64,000 nt of DNA, from positions 22,484,082 to 22,548,081 of the forward strand of contig NC_079974.1 in NCBI RefSeq assembly GCF_029852145.1, given 5' to 3'. Position numbers and translations under genes: made by a program. Source of the DNA: Microplitis mediator (Eukaryota > Arthropoda > Insecta > Hymenoptera > Braconidae). Below are positions 13,496 to 25,200 of the stretch, piece after piece. The notes under the pieces were generated by a model that saw only the letters and a list, made by a program, of their open reading frames with translations, was not told the DNA's origin and ran no database searches. Position 1 is the first letter of the stretch. Every line of letters starts with the position of its first letter.

Positions 13496-14249
13496 TTCAA
13501 GAAAAAAAATTAAAATTTCTAATGAAAACTTTGAAATTTCCATTAATTATTCGTAAAAATAATTAATTAATTTTTTCCACGCGTAATTGCATATCAATGT
13601 GCAAATTACGTCTCATAATTACTGCCTAGAAAATCTAATAGATTTAAATGACTTTTTTTTTGTAATTGAACTTCATCGCCATTAATTAAAAAAAAAATCC
13701 TAATTATTTAAATCACCCGCGAGTTTTTGCGATGAATTTTTCTCGCAGTTTGCAAAAAATCTGAGTTTTAAAAATCGTATAATATATTATATGAATTACT
13801 AATATATTCTAGATGAACGTAACCGCGTTTTTCATCATCGAGCAATTGAAATTCTCGTGGAATAATATTTGTACACCGAAGAATTTTAAGAATTTAAATT
13901 CAAAGTTTCTTAAAAAATAATGAACGCGAATCATGTACATTTTTTTTTTATATTATTATTATTAAGTCTCAGCTATTTAAAGCATATGCAAATATATACA
14001 ACGAGTTTGTTATCATATATGATAATGAGCACGTTTACTCTCGGATCGGCTTTAACAAGATCAATAGATCTTACCACACACACACACGCGCATTTATCGA
14101 ATAACTAATACATATATGTGTATAAATATATATTTATACATTTGCAAAATAATTTCAAATTCATAGTAAATCAATCAATACCAACTTCTACAATACGTCT
14201 GCTCAATTTCAAATAGTAACACAAAAATCGAATTTTTGAAACATGTACA

Positions 14250-14400
14250 GCTGCCCAATTTCAAAACACAGTAGGAAAAATTTTTCCAAAGCGATTTTTT
14301 GGTATTTCTAGTTCTAGAGGAGTCTTGTGACCATGATCCTGATCAATTCATAATTCAAAAATTGATTTCTCAGTTACTCTGTTTTTAAATTGGGCAGCAA
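14250..14400. mobile_element. Small hairpin element
   Basis: GCTGCCCAATTTCAAAACAC at the left is inverted at the right as 'gtttttaaattgggcagc'. Inner arms share 'agaggagtctt' and 'aagactcctct'. Confidence 0.6.
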
Positions 14401-14462
14401 GACTCCTCTGGAATTAAAAGTACAGTAGCTTTATAACTCAAACCTCGGTAAGTTCAAAACTT

Positions 14463-14782
14463 TCACGGAAAAAAATGAACTATATAAATTGAGAATGACA
14501 AGTAATATAATGATAAAGTGATCAGTAAATACTATCATTCTAAATAGTAATTTTTTCGTTTATGATTCAAACGTGAATAATTACAGTATAAGTATAAAAA
14601 TTTATTATTTATGTAAGAAAAATTCCTATTTGAACTTTAAAAATCGTAACTGATACTTAGAAATTAGACGACACGTATTATAAAATTTACTATTTGAATG
14701 TTAAAATTCCCCATATTGACAACTGGGTTCCGGGTTATAATTTCAAATAGTAATTTTTAAAGTTTTTTTTTTTTCCGTGTTT
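14463..14782. mobile_element. Hairpin element with CACGGAAAAAA ends
   Basis: The left end 'cacggaaaaaaatgaact' is inverted at the right as 'agtttttttttttttccgtg'. The same terminus appears in elements at 23452-23572 and 25611-25907. Confidence 0.55.
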
Positions 14783-15649
14783 GTAACTCAAAAATGTTTT
14801 TGATTTCCTTTCCTCGCCAATCTAAAACCTCTATTACTTAAGGGGATACGCTACCGGACCTCTTTCTCACACTCAGAAAAATAAACAGGACTGTCTTTGT
14901 TGCACTTGTAGAGTAAATGAGAATTTTGAAACAATTTTTCTCCGAGACGAATTAGAATTTTTGAAAATACGAAATTTCTAGCTCTTTGTTAAGGTTTTAA
15001 AAAACTCTAAAGACTCTCTATTTTAGGTTTCCAGTGTGTCCGTGAATTAAATTGAATTGAAAATCGGTTACCGTTACCCCTTAAAATACAAAACCTCGAT
15101 AACTTAAACAAATATTTTGAGCATTGCCCCCCATAACTTAAAGTATTAGTGAGTCATCATACTGAGTATGTATACAAACAAAAAATTTTGCCAAAAGTTT
15201 AATTTATTTTCACTTTAGTCTTTCACTAAAATATTCGAGAAATTTTTTGTAAATAAGTTGATAAATAAATAAATAAATCTCTTAACGTATAATTGTACGC
15301 AAGAAAAATCAATTAACGAGTTCAAAGAAAATGAAATTAAACACTAACATATTCTGATAAGTTGAAAACCGTTAAAACTCAAGAAGATAAAATACATGGC
15401 TAAGTTCCAGCCTGTGGAATCTCAAAAATGCATGAAAAATCAAAATGTATCAAAATATCGATTTCGAAAAATTTGTCTCTGTGTTTTGAAATTGCAATTT
15501 CGGGCAGCCGAATATCTCGGAAATTTTAACGGCCGGTTGGTTGGTTGGTTGATTCGAAAAACGATTCGAGTTCAGTAATATTTATATCAATTAAAGGATC
15601 AGCCCCAAAGAGGTAATAATTAAGTTAATAAAAAGTGATAAAAACTCAC

Positions 15650-17204
15650 CAGAAGAAGGCCTGTCGGAATATCTGGTGCAGTAAACCCAAGCTGGCCAGA
15701 GCATCTGTTTCGAAGAATCCCCGGTCGCAGGTGTACTCGTTAAACTACTGGCATTTGTTGTTGATGCATTACTTAATTGCGTATTACCCGATGCCGAATT
15801 ATTGCTCGAAGCATTATTGTTTGGGTTATTATTGTTATTACTACTATTACTATTGATATTACTGCTAATGTTACTACTAGAACCGTTAGTTCCCAAATCG
15901 GAGCTGAGCACTTTGTCCGAGGAACTTTCGGTGCCCGATTCCAAAAAGTCTTTGGTGAGATCAATGGGCTTTTGAGCAATTTTCTTCGGCCGAGATTTCT
16001 TGAGCGATATCGGGTCCGTTATCCGCCTGCCGAAGTCGGCTTTCAGAATGTTGTCTATGCTGAACTTAAGGTTACCCTGGATGTCGTTGTTGTTGCCGTT
16101 GTTTCGGTTATTCCGATGGTGGTGGTGGTGACTGTTGCTATTGCTGTTACTGTTGCTATTATTACTATTGGTACTGTGGTTACTGTGGTTGCTGTTGTTA
16201 GTCCCATTGAGGCTGTTCCCAGCGGGAATGTTGGGTTCTTCGTCACTGGGAGAGTTCGGGCTCTTGGAATCCCTGGCACTGCTTATCAGTTTGCTGATAG
16301 ACAACCTGTGTTCCTGCTCCTTGTGTTGGTGGTGCTGGTGAAGCATGGAGGCCGTCGCGTGGTGCTGAAGCAGGTTCCCGTGAAGTGGGACCGGGTGTAG
16401 CAGCAGAGAAGTTTCCCTCAAATCTCGGCAAGCCGGTCGGAAAACCGAATTGGTGAGTCCTGGAACCGCGGCTGTTGGTGGAGATAGAGACAGCCTCGTC
16501 ACCATGGGAACTCCGCCTAGTCGATGGTGGAGTCGGCTCTCAATCGCGGAGAACGCGGTTTCGTGGCCACCCAATGCAGCAACGCGATTAGAGAAATCAG
16601 CGAGGTCAGCGTCTCGGTTGGCATATCGGCTCAGCAAATGCTGCTGGTTCATCGTTGTCATTTGATAACGAGAGACAATTGCCTCGTGAATACTGTCCGC
16701 CTGGATTGGAGATGATGCCTGCGTAGCATGCGAGGATGCTGGTGATCGGATTGAAGGAGTCGGCGAAGACGCTCGTTGCAAGCTGCAGGAACTATGAGGA
16801 CTTGGAGGCTGATTGCTGGCAGACCCACTCGATGGCGACGGCGACGGCGTTCGTGATGAAGTCGTCGTAAAACTCACGGCTGAATTGGTTATCGCTTCAG
16901 TCTGGTAATCCAACCGGGAAGACGTATTTGGCATTGAATCAACGCTCATCGTGCTACTCTGATTATTGATATTGTTATTGTTATTATTACTATTACTACT
17001 GATGTGAGGGATTGAATTAGTTTCACAGTCTTTAATCATATCAAGATTGTCCGTCGCGGGAGTGGGTTCACTGCCGACGCTCAATACTTCACTGGTTTCA
17101 CTTGCGCAATCCGACAACTCTTGGTCCTTATCATGGGGATCCATTTGCCGTGGATCATCATCCAGGTGCCCCGGTGTCACGCGATAGTGCTCCACGATTT
17201 CCAT
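15650..17204 (-). CDS. inv: Engrailed-family homeodomain repressor (invected-like), first coding exon, partial gene
   Basis: This exon encodes residues 1-518 of an Engrailed/Invected transcription factor, a nuclear repressor used in segment polarity. The Groucho-binding EH1 motif ([14 protein letters not shown]) lies at about residues 379-392, and the Extradenticle/Pbx-binding EH2 motif ([16 protein letters not shown]) is at residues 503-518. Between and before them are Ser/Pro-rich, His-rich and Asn-rich stretches. The start is the ATG at 17204, with A at -3 and G at +4; the frame upstream reaches a stop without another ATG. The exon ends in a G|GTGAGT donor (GT at 15649-15648), phase 1, just before the expected basic linker and homeodomain, which are not in the window. 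Residues 41-44 read LSVG, a motif I recall as typical of invected rather than engrailed, and the very long intron also recalls Drosophila inv. The en/inv choice is less certain than the family call. Confidence 0.93.
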
Positions 17205-17360
17205 TCTCACCAGATTGTTTCTTTTAAAACCCGTGTTCACTTTCGAAAACAATACGTCTTTTTAGTCATGTCCATTTCCCGATTGGTTTCGCACCCAGCA
17301 GGTATCTAGTGACCTTCCAAGACTTACATAGCGTAAAGTTAAGTACCAACTCGACACTAC

Positions 17361-17365
17361 ACTGA
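17361..17365 (-). promoter_or_regulatory. Candidate initiator (TCAGT) of the engrailed-family gene
   Basis: On the minus strand the sequence reads GGTCAGTGTAG, which contains the arthropod initiator core TCAGT. It would give a 5' UTR of about 160 nt before the ATG at 17204. No good DPE is visible at +28 to +32. The call rests on a short motif and position only. Confidence 0.3.
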
Positions 17366-17520
17366 CCAGAATCAATGTTCCGGTAAACAAGATTGCATTT
17401 TTAATTGGTTTAGTAATCAGACTACAGCACCTTGGCAGCTTTTAATCAACACTTCACAGTCTTGACAAACTCCATCACACTTTCCGCAGGTTTTAGGCTG
17501 CAATTATAAGCCTGCGGGCC

Positions 17521-18060
17521 AATCAATGATTGCACTTATTATACGGGTCCGGAAAACGGTTTTCAGATTTTGTTATACCGGATTTAGGTAATGAACGTTA
17601 ACGCGACACGTTGATACGGAGCGTGGTACGACGGTCGCTGGTTATCCACTTGGTTGTCGCGGTACGTCTGCTGGTGAGAGACGTTGGAGGGCCGGCGAGG
17701 GGCGTTTCGGGGAGGCGACAACCAGGGAACACCCGTAATTTCGAGGCCGAGCCCACTGGTACCTCCGAAGGCACGACATCTGCTGGTTTTCGAGCCCATT
17801 GATCGGGTGCCGCCCACGGAATACTCGATCTCCGTCTCACCACCTGCGTGGATGTGTTCCGTACTCTGTTGAGAAGCCCGGTTCGCTCGACTGAATCTGC
17901 CAGGAAGGGGGATACCTCATCGAGGATTGAGTGGGAAAAAGTAACCTGAGTTGATGTGCGAGTCGGTTGGTGGTGGTGACCCCTTGCTCGTGCCTTTTTT
18001 GTTACGATTATTCTCGGCTCCTGGATCCTGGTTATCATGCCCAGGTGACTACTCCCCTTA
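17521..18060. other. GC-richer upstream flank of the engrailed-family gene
   Basis: This stretch is much richer in G+C and CpG than its surroundings and lies immediately upstream of the first coding exon. A 146-codon minus-strand frame is open across 17598-18038, but the translation is low in recognisable motifs and reads like chance coding in GC-rich DNA. Promoter-proximal regulatory DNA or a 5' UTR exon is the likeliest role. Confidence 0.4.
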
Positions 18061-19649
18061 CATGTAATTGTTCAGGTTTTCTACCTTGTTTATTTTTTTT
18101 TTATTTTTTGCTTTTGATGATACTCTGTTGACTGTTTTATATCCTAATCAATTTTGATATTTTTATTTTACGCATGTTTAAAATTCATGATTGTTTTTTT
18201 TGGTACAAGCTATCAATTCTTGGATGTAGATGTTTATCTTTATATTAATATTGAATTCAGTTGATTGTTTTTTGGAATAGCGTTTTGAAGCAGAGGTTCC
18301 CCGTCATATATTTTTGGAGTTGAATGATAATAAAATATGAATTTTTAAATATTTATCGAAATTTCGATAAATTACGAGGTAAGATAGAAATCTATGCCGA
18401 TGTCAATTGCGGTGATAGATTGTTGAAATCTAGAATACCAATGACAGTAATAAAAAATTACTAGTAGACTGTCACTTGGTACAGTAGAATTCGGACACGT
18501 AATCCAGAAATTCCTGTTTTATCAAGAACGGACTAAAAAGAGCATCTATTTTACCGAGAGGTCTGTGGAAATTCCGAAAAAGGTTTTTATTATCCATCGG
18601 GCGAGATAAAAGTTTTCACATAAATCCCCATAGATGGCACTTTCAGCAAAAAAAAGCCAACAATATCGACACCCATTCTATTTCTCATACCCAGAGAAGT
18701 GAACGGAATTACTATTTTCGCACTCAAACAGTAGATAAAAACAATAAAATTATTATTTTTGGAAATAAATTAGTCATCTCAAATGAACGAATGTTCGAAA
18801 AACGAAGTAACAATAGATCTACTTAAATATTTCTTTTGATGATTCATTAAGATAGACCGTGATCACAATTGAAAATATTCCCAGATGCGTCGAACGGAAA
18901 TAACGACAATAGACCAAACAGAAAAAAAAAGTGTTTGAAACCAAGATCTGCGTCAGCTATTTTTCAAGCTTCATTTTGGCTTTTATTTAAATCATTATTG
19001 CCATTAAATATTATTCTAAGTTCCTTGAAGTAATTATCTAAGATCTTCAAGTTACCGATGAACGAAAAATATTTTCAGTACAAAGCCCAGCTAAGGATTT
19101 TGGGAATTTCGAACCATGATCGAATATTTAATAAACATAAATTGAAAAACATAAATTGATAAATGAAAAATTTTTAAATTATTATTGATACATATAAATC
19201 CAGAATACGATACAAAATGAAAATATATATATAATATTTCTAAGATCTATTATGAAATGTTTATCTGAAGAAGATCCTAGCACTTCAAATTTTGATTTTA
19301 GTGAAAATCTTCGTAAACATAATTTTGATACATTGTTTAGAATAGATAGTAAATTAGAGTATTTGAAAAAAATTGACCTCGCAAAGTGACAAAAGAATTG
19401 CTTATAAAAACTCTATCTCATGTTTCCATCCGCGAACTAACTTCCTCGCCGCTGACATCTAGCGGCGACTCCTGAACTACCACTCGCTGCCTACAATCTT
19501 ATGGACAGTTTGAATTCAATTTTATTCATTACTATCAAGAATTCATTAACTTTCCAATTTTTTCTGTGTTTGAGTCCCAAGTCCGTTTTTCAAACTTCCC
19601 GCTAATTAAATAATTCAATGAAACATTTCTTCCTTCAACAATTATTAGT

Positions 19650-20397
19650 AGGGGAGGGTGGGACAGAACAGCCCTCCTGAAATTTTGATCAAAAAAAATT
19701 TTTTTTTTTTCTCCTAATTACTATAAATCCGATATGTTTGCGCATTTTTACCTCTACGCATGACATTTGGGGCAAAACGGACAAACCCAAAATTTTGAAA
19801 AAGTGATTTTTTCATATTTTTATCGTCAAATTAAAAAAAAATTATTATAATTCCACATTTCTAGCCCTACGCATAACACCTGGGGCAAAATGGACCAGCC
19901 GAAACTTCCGAAAAAATTATTTTTTCATATTTTTCGGCCGTTTCTCTATGTAAGAGGCAAATTTGGTCACTAAAAATATATAAAAAACATTTTTTTTTTT
20001 AGTTGATAAATTTTTGAAATAAAGTAAAACTATAGATTTGTTCTTTTTTTATTAAATAACAATTAGTAATTGAGGTAATCGAGAGTGAACGATTTATTAC
20101 ACCTTGAAAAATTTTTTTCGAGTAATAATATAAAACCAAAAATAGTTGTCAAGAGAAAGAAATACATTCTTAATGATGAAAACAATTTAAAAAAAAAAAA
20201 AAACGAAAAAAACAAATTTTTTATCATTTTTTGGAGGGGGGCCGCTCTGCCCCACAAAAAAATTTTTTTTTCAGAATTGTGGCAAAATGTCCATAAATTT
20301 GTTCGAAATAGGACAAAAGTAAAGTGATCTTATGGTTGAAAGCCACAAAAAGTAATAATTGGCTTAGGGGGGCCGCTCTGCCCCACCCTCCCCTACT
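19650..20397. mobile_element. Foldback element with AGTAGGGGAGGGTGGG ends
   Basis: The left end reads TAGTAGGGGAGGGTGGGACA, and the right end, CTGCCCCACCCTCCCCTACT, is its inverse. Inside are 'ggggcaaaacgg' phrases. The two short ORFs in it (20063-20327) are lysine/phenylalanine runs from poly-A/T and are not called. Confidence 0.85.
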
Positions 20398-20958
20398 TAC
20401 CAAAGATTAGACTTCTAGACTAAATAAAAAAATGAATAATTACCAAACTCGAGCCATCAACACAGAATTTTTTTTATTATGTTTCTTGGTCCTCTAAACA
20501 TTTACAATTTATACAATAAATAGGCGCCACAACTGATTATTATTAGTACAGTTACAATTACAATAATAATTATAATCATCAATGTTACATATAATTAGCA
20601 CATCAATTGGTTATTAATCATCTGGTTTTAGTTTCACTGGCGTACAGTTTCAATCTACAGGTTACCAAAATTTTATTTTTCATAACAAAAATACTTCTCT
20701 CCATTCCTGACCTTCTACTTATTATTCTCCTCTATTCAGCAATATTATTATTATTATTTCCGTCTATACACATGCAGTACTGGTGTTCATTTTAAAATTG
20801 ACATCAAGGTACGTTCAATGAATATCCAGTATTATATATTTTTATTCCTTTTTTTTTATATAGTAGACATATACTTTCTTACATATATTTTTCTTATCAA
20901 TTATTCATAAATGTTTCTTAATTCATTTGGCATCCGTTTCTAAAGTGCGTATATAATT

Positions 20959-21150
20959 TAGGGTAGAGGTTCCATTTTTGGACAATTGGCAAATTTGAAT
21001 TCGTAAAAGACACAATTAATTTTTTGAATACATTTGGAGATACTTTTGTCCCAGTGTTAAAATGGAAACTTTATTTTACTTTCGTTAATTAAAATAAAGT
21101 ATTCAATGTCCAAAAATGGGACAGTGGCCACAAATGGTACCTCTACTCTG
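20959..21150. mobile_element. Short foldback element, AGGGTAGAGGT ends
   Basis: The left end 'agggtagaggttccattttt' is inverted at the right as 'aaatggtacctctactct'. A relative with the same ends lies at 25506-26035. Confidence 0.7.
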
Positions 21151-22160
21151 TCGCACAATAGGTACAATATTTTTTTTTCAAGCCTGCAAATAAAATCTAG
21201 TTTTTACTTATTGGCTACTTTATTACGAGCACTTCTAATAAATATTCAGATTCAATATCGTCATTTCGACGGAGTTTCTGTGCGCTTAGACCACATTATT
21301 AATTAATTATTAATTAATAAATTTAATTTCACAATCAATTTCCAAGTTGGCTGGCATTTTTACCCATAGAAAAAATTCTAATCATTTTTTCAACCTTTTT
21401 TTTTTTTTAAATCTCATCTACACACTTCCAAATTAATGAAAAAAAATACTAGAGCCCTCTAATTATCAGTAAATTATTTCAGAAAAAAAATAAAGAACCC
21501 GGAACTCAAAATTAGATTTTTGGGGCTAGTGTTAATTTTTACCCCAGCGATTTAATTTTGAAAAAAATAAATCTATCTGCATAAATAATTTTTTTTGTTA
21601 AGTCCAGTGTGCAGATGCAAAAAAAAACTGTAAGTGTCCAAAAATTAATTTTTCATCTCAAAATCAGCTCAAGTCGTCCGACTAATTATCCAATTTAATA
21701 ATGAGTAGATTCTAAAGTCGGCATCAAAATACATGATATCAAATATATGACGAGTAAAACAGTGTATAAGTTATATTCTATAGTAACACGTACATCTAAT
21801 TGAAGGAAGTCTCTTTGAAGTAGATATTTATACTAAATATCTAATCATAGTCGCGTACATTTGATTACTTTATCAATTAAGTCTACTCTTACTTTCAATT
21901 ATAAACTATAAATACATAAATTCATAATTTTATTTTATTCGTTTCATATTATAATATTATATTAATCATTAATCATTAGAATAGTTAGTATATTTTTTAC
22001 TGGTTAATAGCTTGAGTAATAAATAAATATAATATAAAAAAATAATCCGAACAAATAATAGCACCTGGTCCAGCCAGAGTACGTTAGAATGTGGTAATAA
22101 TTTATGTTTTATATTTTTACGTACTATAAGTATTGTAAATTTTCATTCATAGTTTTTTTC

Positions 22161-22287
22161 TTACATAATGCTGCAGAATGCGACCCCGTTCTCAATAGCG
22201 GTCGTGATGACGGCTGTTTCCATACAAAATGCTCCGTCGTACATTTCGTTCAATCTTTGTTGCTGGACGCGGCTTTCACTCAATGAT
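22161..22287 (-). CDS. Protein A last exon with CaaX box (CSIM)
   Basis: The acceptor is AATTACAG (AG at 22289-22288). The phase fits the preceding exon and the frame is open for 41 codons to TAA at 22163-22161. It ends ENGVAFCSIM. The region is clearly richer in G+C than the flanking intron, as expected for coding DNA. Confidence 0.72.
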
Positions 22288-25200
22288 CTGTAATTAATTT
22301 CTCTTAGACATTTTTTTTCATCCCCGCGAATTTTAAATCCGAAAGAGTCAAAGCTTTCAAATAATAGAATATTACGCGCCTAGGTTGTAATTGCCCACCC
22401 AAGAAGACGAGGGTCGCAAACACGAAAATCGGGACGTCCTACTTTCCTTCGTGGTCTGCATACAATTTTTCACTGAATCTGTACCCTTTAAAAACGAATT
22501 CAGTGAAATTCACTGTGAATCAGTGGATAGTCACTATTTCTACAGCTATAAGTATACCACTAATTCAATCAGTGCTATACTTATAGCTGGTTCCCAGTGA
22601 ATATTGACTAATTCGAAGTGAATTTCACTGATTTATTTTTAGAGAGTACCTAAAAGTTTAAATTAATGCCTCTGTTTGCGCTCTTTTAGATGAATCAGTG
22701 AAAAGTTCTGCAAATCAGTGAAATTCACTGCGAATCAGTGGATAGTCACTATTTCTACAGCTATAAGTATACCACTAATTCAAACAGTGCTATACTTATA
22801 GCTGGTTCCCAGTGAATATTGACTAATTCGAAGTGAATTTCACTGATTTATTTTTAGAGAGTACCTAAAAGTTTAAATTAATGCCTCTGTTTGCGATCTT
22901 TTAGATGAATCAGTGAAAAGTTTTGCAAATCAGTGAATATTCACTGCGAATCAGTACTAAGTATATCACTGATTCAATCAGAGATATGGGACTATTTGTC
23001 CAGTGAATATTCACTGATTGCAGAACTTTTCACTGATTCATTTTAAGAGACCGGGAAAAATGGCGCGCGCTGGTTCTCATCATAAAAAAAGAGAACGACT
23101 TTCTTCTCTTTAAACAGACGCAAAAATTTAAACTTTCAGCTACAGATCTGCTCTCTAAACATGAATAAGTGAAATAAGTGAATATTCACTAATTCTGAGT
23201 GCCAACCGAACCACTTTTTGAAATAAGTGGTTCGGTTTGCACTTCGAATTAGTGAATATTCACTTATTTTCACTTATTCATGTTTAAAGACTGGTGTAAA
23301 ATCATATACACACCTCGGATAAAAGCAGAAGGTCCCAATCCCCGTCTTGTGACCCTCGCCTTTAACTGGGACAATTACACACAAGGGTTGAAATGTCCTA
23401 ATTTCTCCTCTAGGTGTGTAATGTACTATTAAATTTAAATCTGAATTCACACGGAAAAATTGGAACCTGACTTGTTACTGTTCTGTACCCGACTCAGTAT
23501 GGTGCTGGAAAAAAATTCTCGATTGTGGTGTAGAACAGTAACCAGTCGTGTTCCAATCTTTCCGTGCAGTTTTTCAAAATTTGTAACCCCCAAAAAATGA
23601 TCTTATTTCAAATCGGTAATTATTTATAAGCAATAGATGTCTAGCTCTGCCTATTTTCGGCAAAGACGGACTACTTTTCATTTTCCAACTTAAAAAATTA
23701 CGTATTTTTTCAGTTATTTAAAGTAATTAATGATTAATAAGAGCTTACAGTAAAAATAAAACCATTACCTAGGACTTATTGCACGTATTTTCTGTTGCTT
23801 AACATGTTTTTTCAGAGCATGTGTGCAAAATCCCATGTTCTCAGTGTTGTGGGAGTGAATGGTGCAAACTCTGCTTTGGCCTTGACGGATATAAGGGCTC
23901 GTCATGTTGTTTGTCGAGGTTGAGTCTGACCAGGGTGGCGGCGGGGTGTGAGATCGTTCATACATTTTGTAGTTCTGATACAGATATTCTCCATAAGACG
24001 GCGGCAATCCGTTCTGTTGCAATTTCATTAATTAATTAATTACTTACTAAATTTTACTGCACAAAGTCACTTATTGCTTATTACTAATTAAAAAAAAATA
24101 GTAATGATTTTAAAGAGACTAGAGACTGCGCAAGAGACTCGACACATGGAAAATTACTTGCTACCGGAATAATTAAGTTAAATCGAGTGTAGCTAAGTGG
24201 AGGAGCTGACACTTAGTCTCTACTATAGTAGTAAACTCCAAGGAAACTCGAAGCTCTTATGTCTGATCAGTTACTTGCCACTTCTACTGTTACCTGAACT
24301 TTTGACAAGTTCTCCAACAAAATACTAGAGTACTTTTATTGATTACTTTTATTTTACAAATTTAATTAACTGGAGTTTGTTACTTTTTTTTTTGTTTTAC
24401 TAATTGACAATTAAATTTTTTTGGATCCAGAGCAACAAACTTTTACCTCGGGGTTATGCTTTATAGTTTTTAATCAATTTATTGAAACTAATTTTCGTGC
24501 TCGCTCTTGTTCCGGACGAGGAATTATTTATTTTACGAAATTGTCATTTATAGGAAATAGAAAAAATTAGCTATTTTTTTATAAAAACTTATGAGGAAAT
24601 GGATTTTGGCGATATACCAAAACAATGAATTGGCAAAGATTCAAGTTGTAAATAATAGAGATTTTTATAGAGTTGGGAGCAGTTTTTTTGACTGATGTAT
24701 AATTTAGTAGAAAATTTTTTAATTTTTTTAGAAATTTTTTTGATATCTACGTCATACATTTGAAATTAATTTTTTTATCGCATGGAAAAAAATCTTTAAA
24801 AATGTCCGCGGGAATCGAACCTGAGTCTGAAATTGAATTTTTTATTTTGTAAATTTATATTTAATATTTATACAGAGTGATCCAGAATTAGTTTTACATC
24901 GGTCAAATTTAGATTGAGGAGATAATTCTGAGCAGGAAGTTCCTGAACAATATTTCTTAATTTTGAATATTGTAGGAGTTATTAAATATTCAAAGTTGCT
25001 AATCAGAAACGAGCTTTAGAAATAGAAAAAAATATAAAAGAATAAATAATAAGTTTTGCAGCGTTGCGCATAGCTAAGTTAACATCTAATTATTTTATAC
25101 AGAACTTAATTCAAATATAAATGTGTAGTCATTCATTTTGAAACATTGGAATCGGCAAATAGCTTATATAACCATCCAGACAAAATTTAAAACAAAATCC

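Larger units (their letters stand above)
1..15649 (-). other. Part of first intron of the engrailed-family gene, no exon recognised
   Basis: No homeodomain coding sequence was recognised on the minus strand downstream of the donor at 15649, so the intron is inferred to span at least 15.6 kb and continue past base 1. A very small exon, such as the 6-bp RS microexon known in invected genes, could not be excluded by eye. The interval holds tandem repeats, foldback elements and two GC-richer islands, listed separately. The remaining DNA is AT-rich with no supported gene. Confidence 0.6.
17400..22160. other. Intergenic region upstream of the engrailed-family gene
   Basis: Beyond the GC-richer flank, this region holds two foldback elements (19650-20397 and 20959-21150) and AT-rich unique DNA. 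A short hairpin, cgccgctgacatctagcggcg-like, sits near 19448. No coding exon is supported on either strand. Confidence 0.5.

Noticed and set aside
1..15649. Search for the homeobox exon of the engrailed-family gene
   Set aside because: No frame resembling the homeodomain or its WFQNKRAK helix was seen on the minus strand, so the exon is taken to be outside the window.
15777..16400. A 207-codon plus-strand ORF and several smaller ones across the engrailed-family exon
   Set aside because: They are antisense to the exon and are Val/Thr/Leu-rich shadows of its Asn, Ser and His codon runs.
17598..18038. A 146-codon minus-strand ORF upstream of the engrailed-family exon
   Set aside because: It has no family motif, and the GC-rich base composition alone can keep a frame open. 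Treated as promoter flank or UTR.
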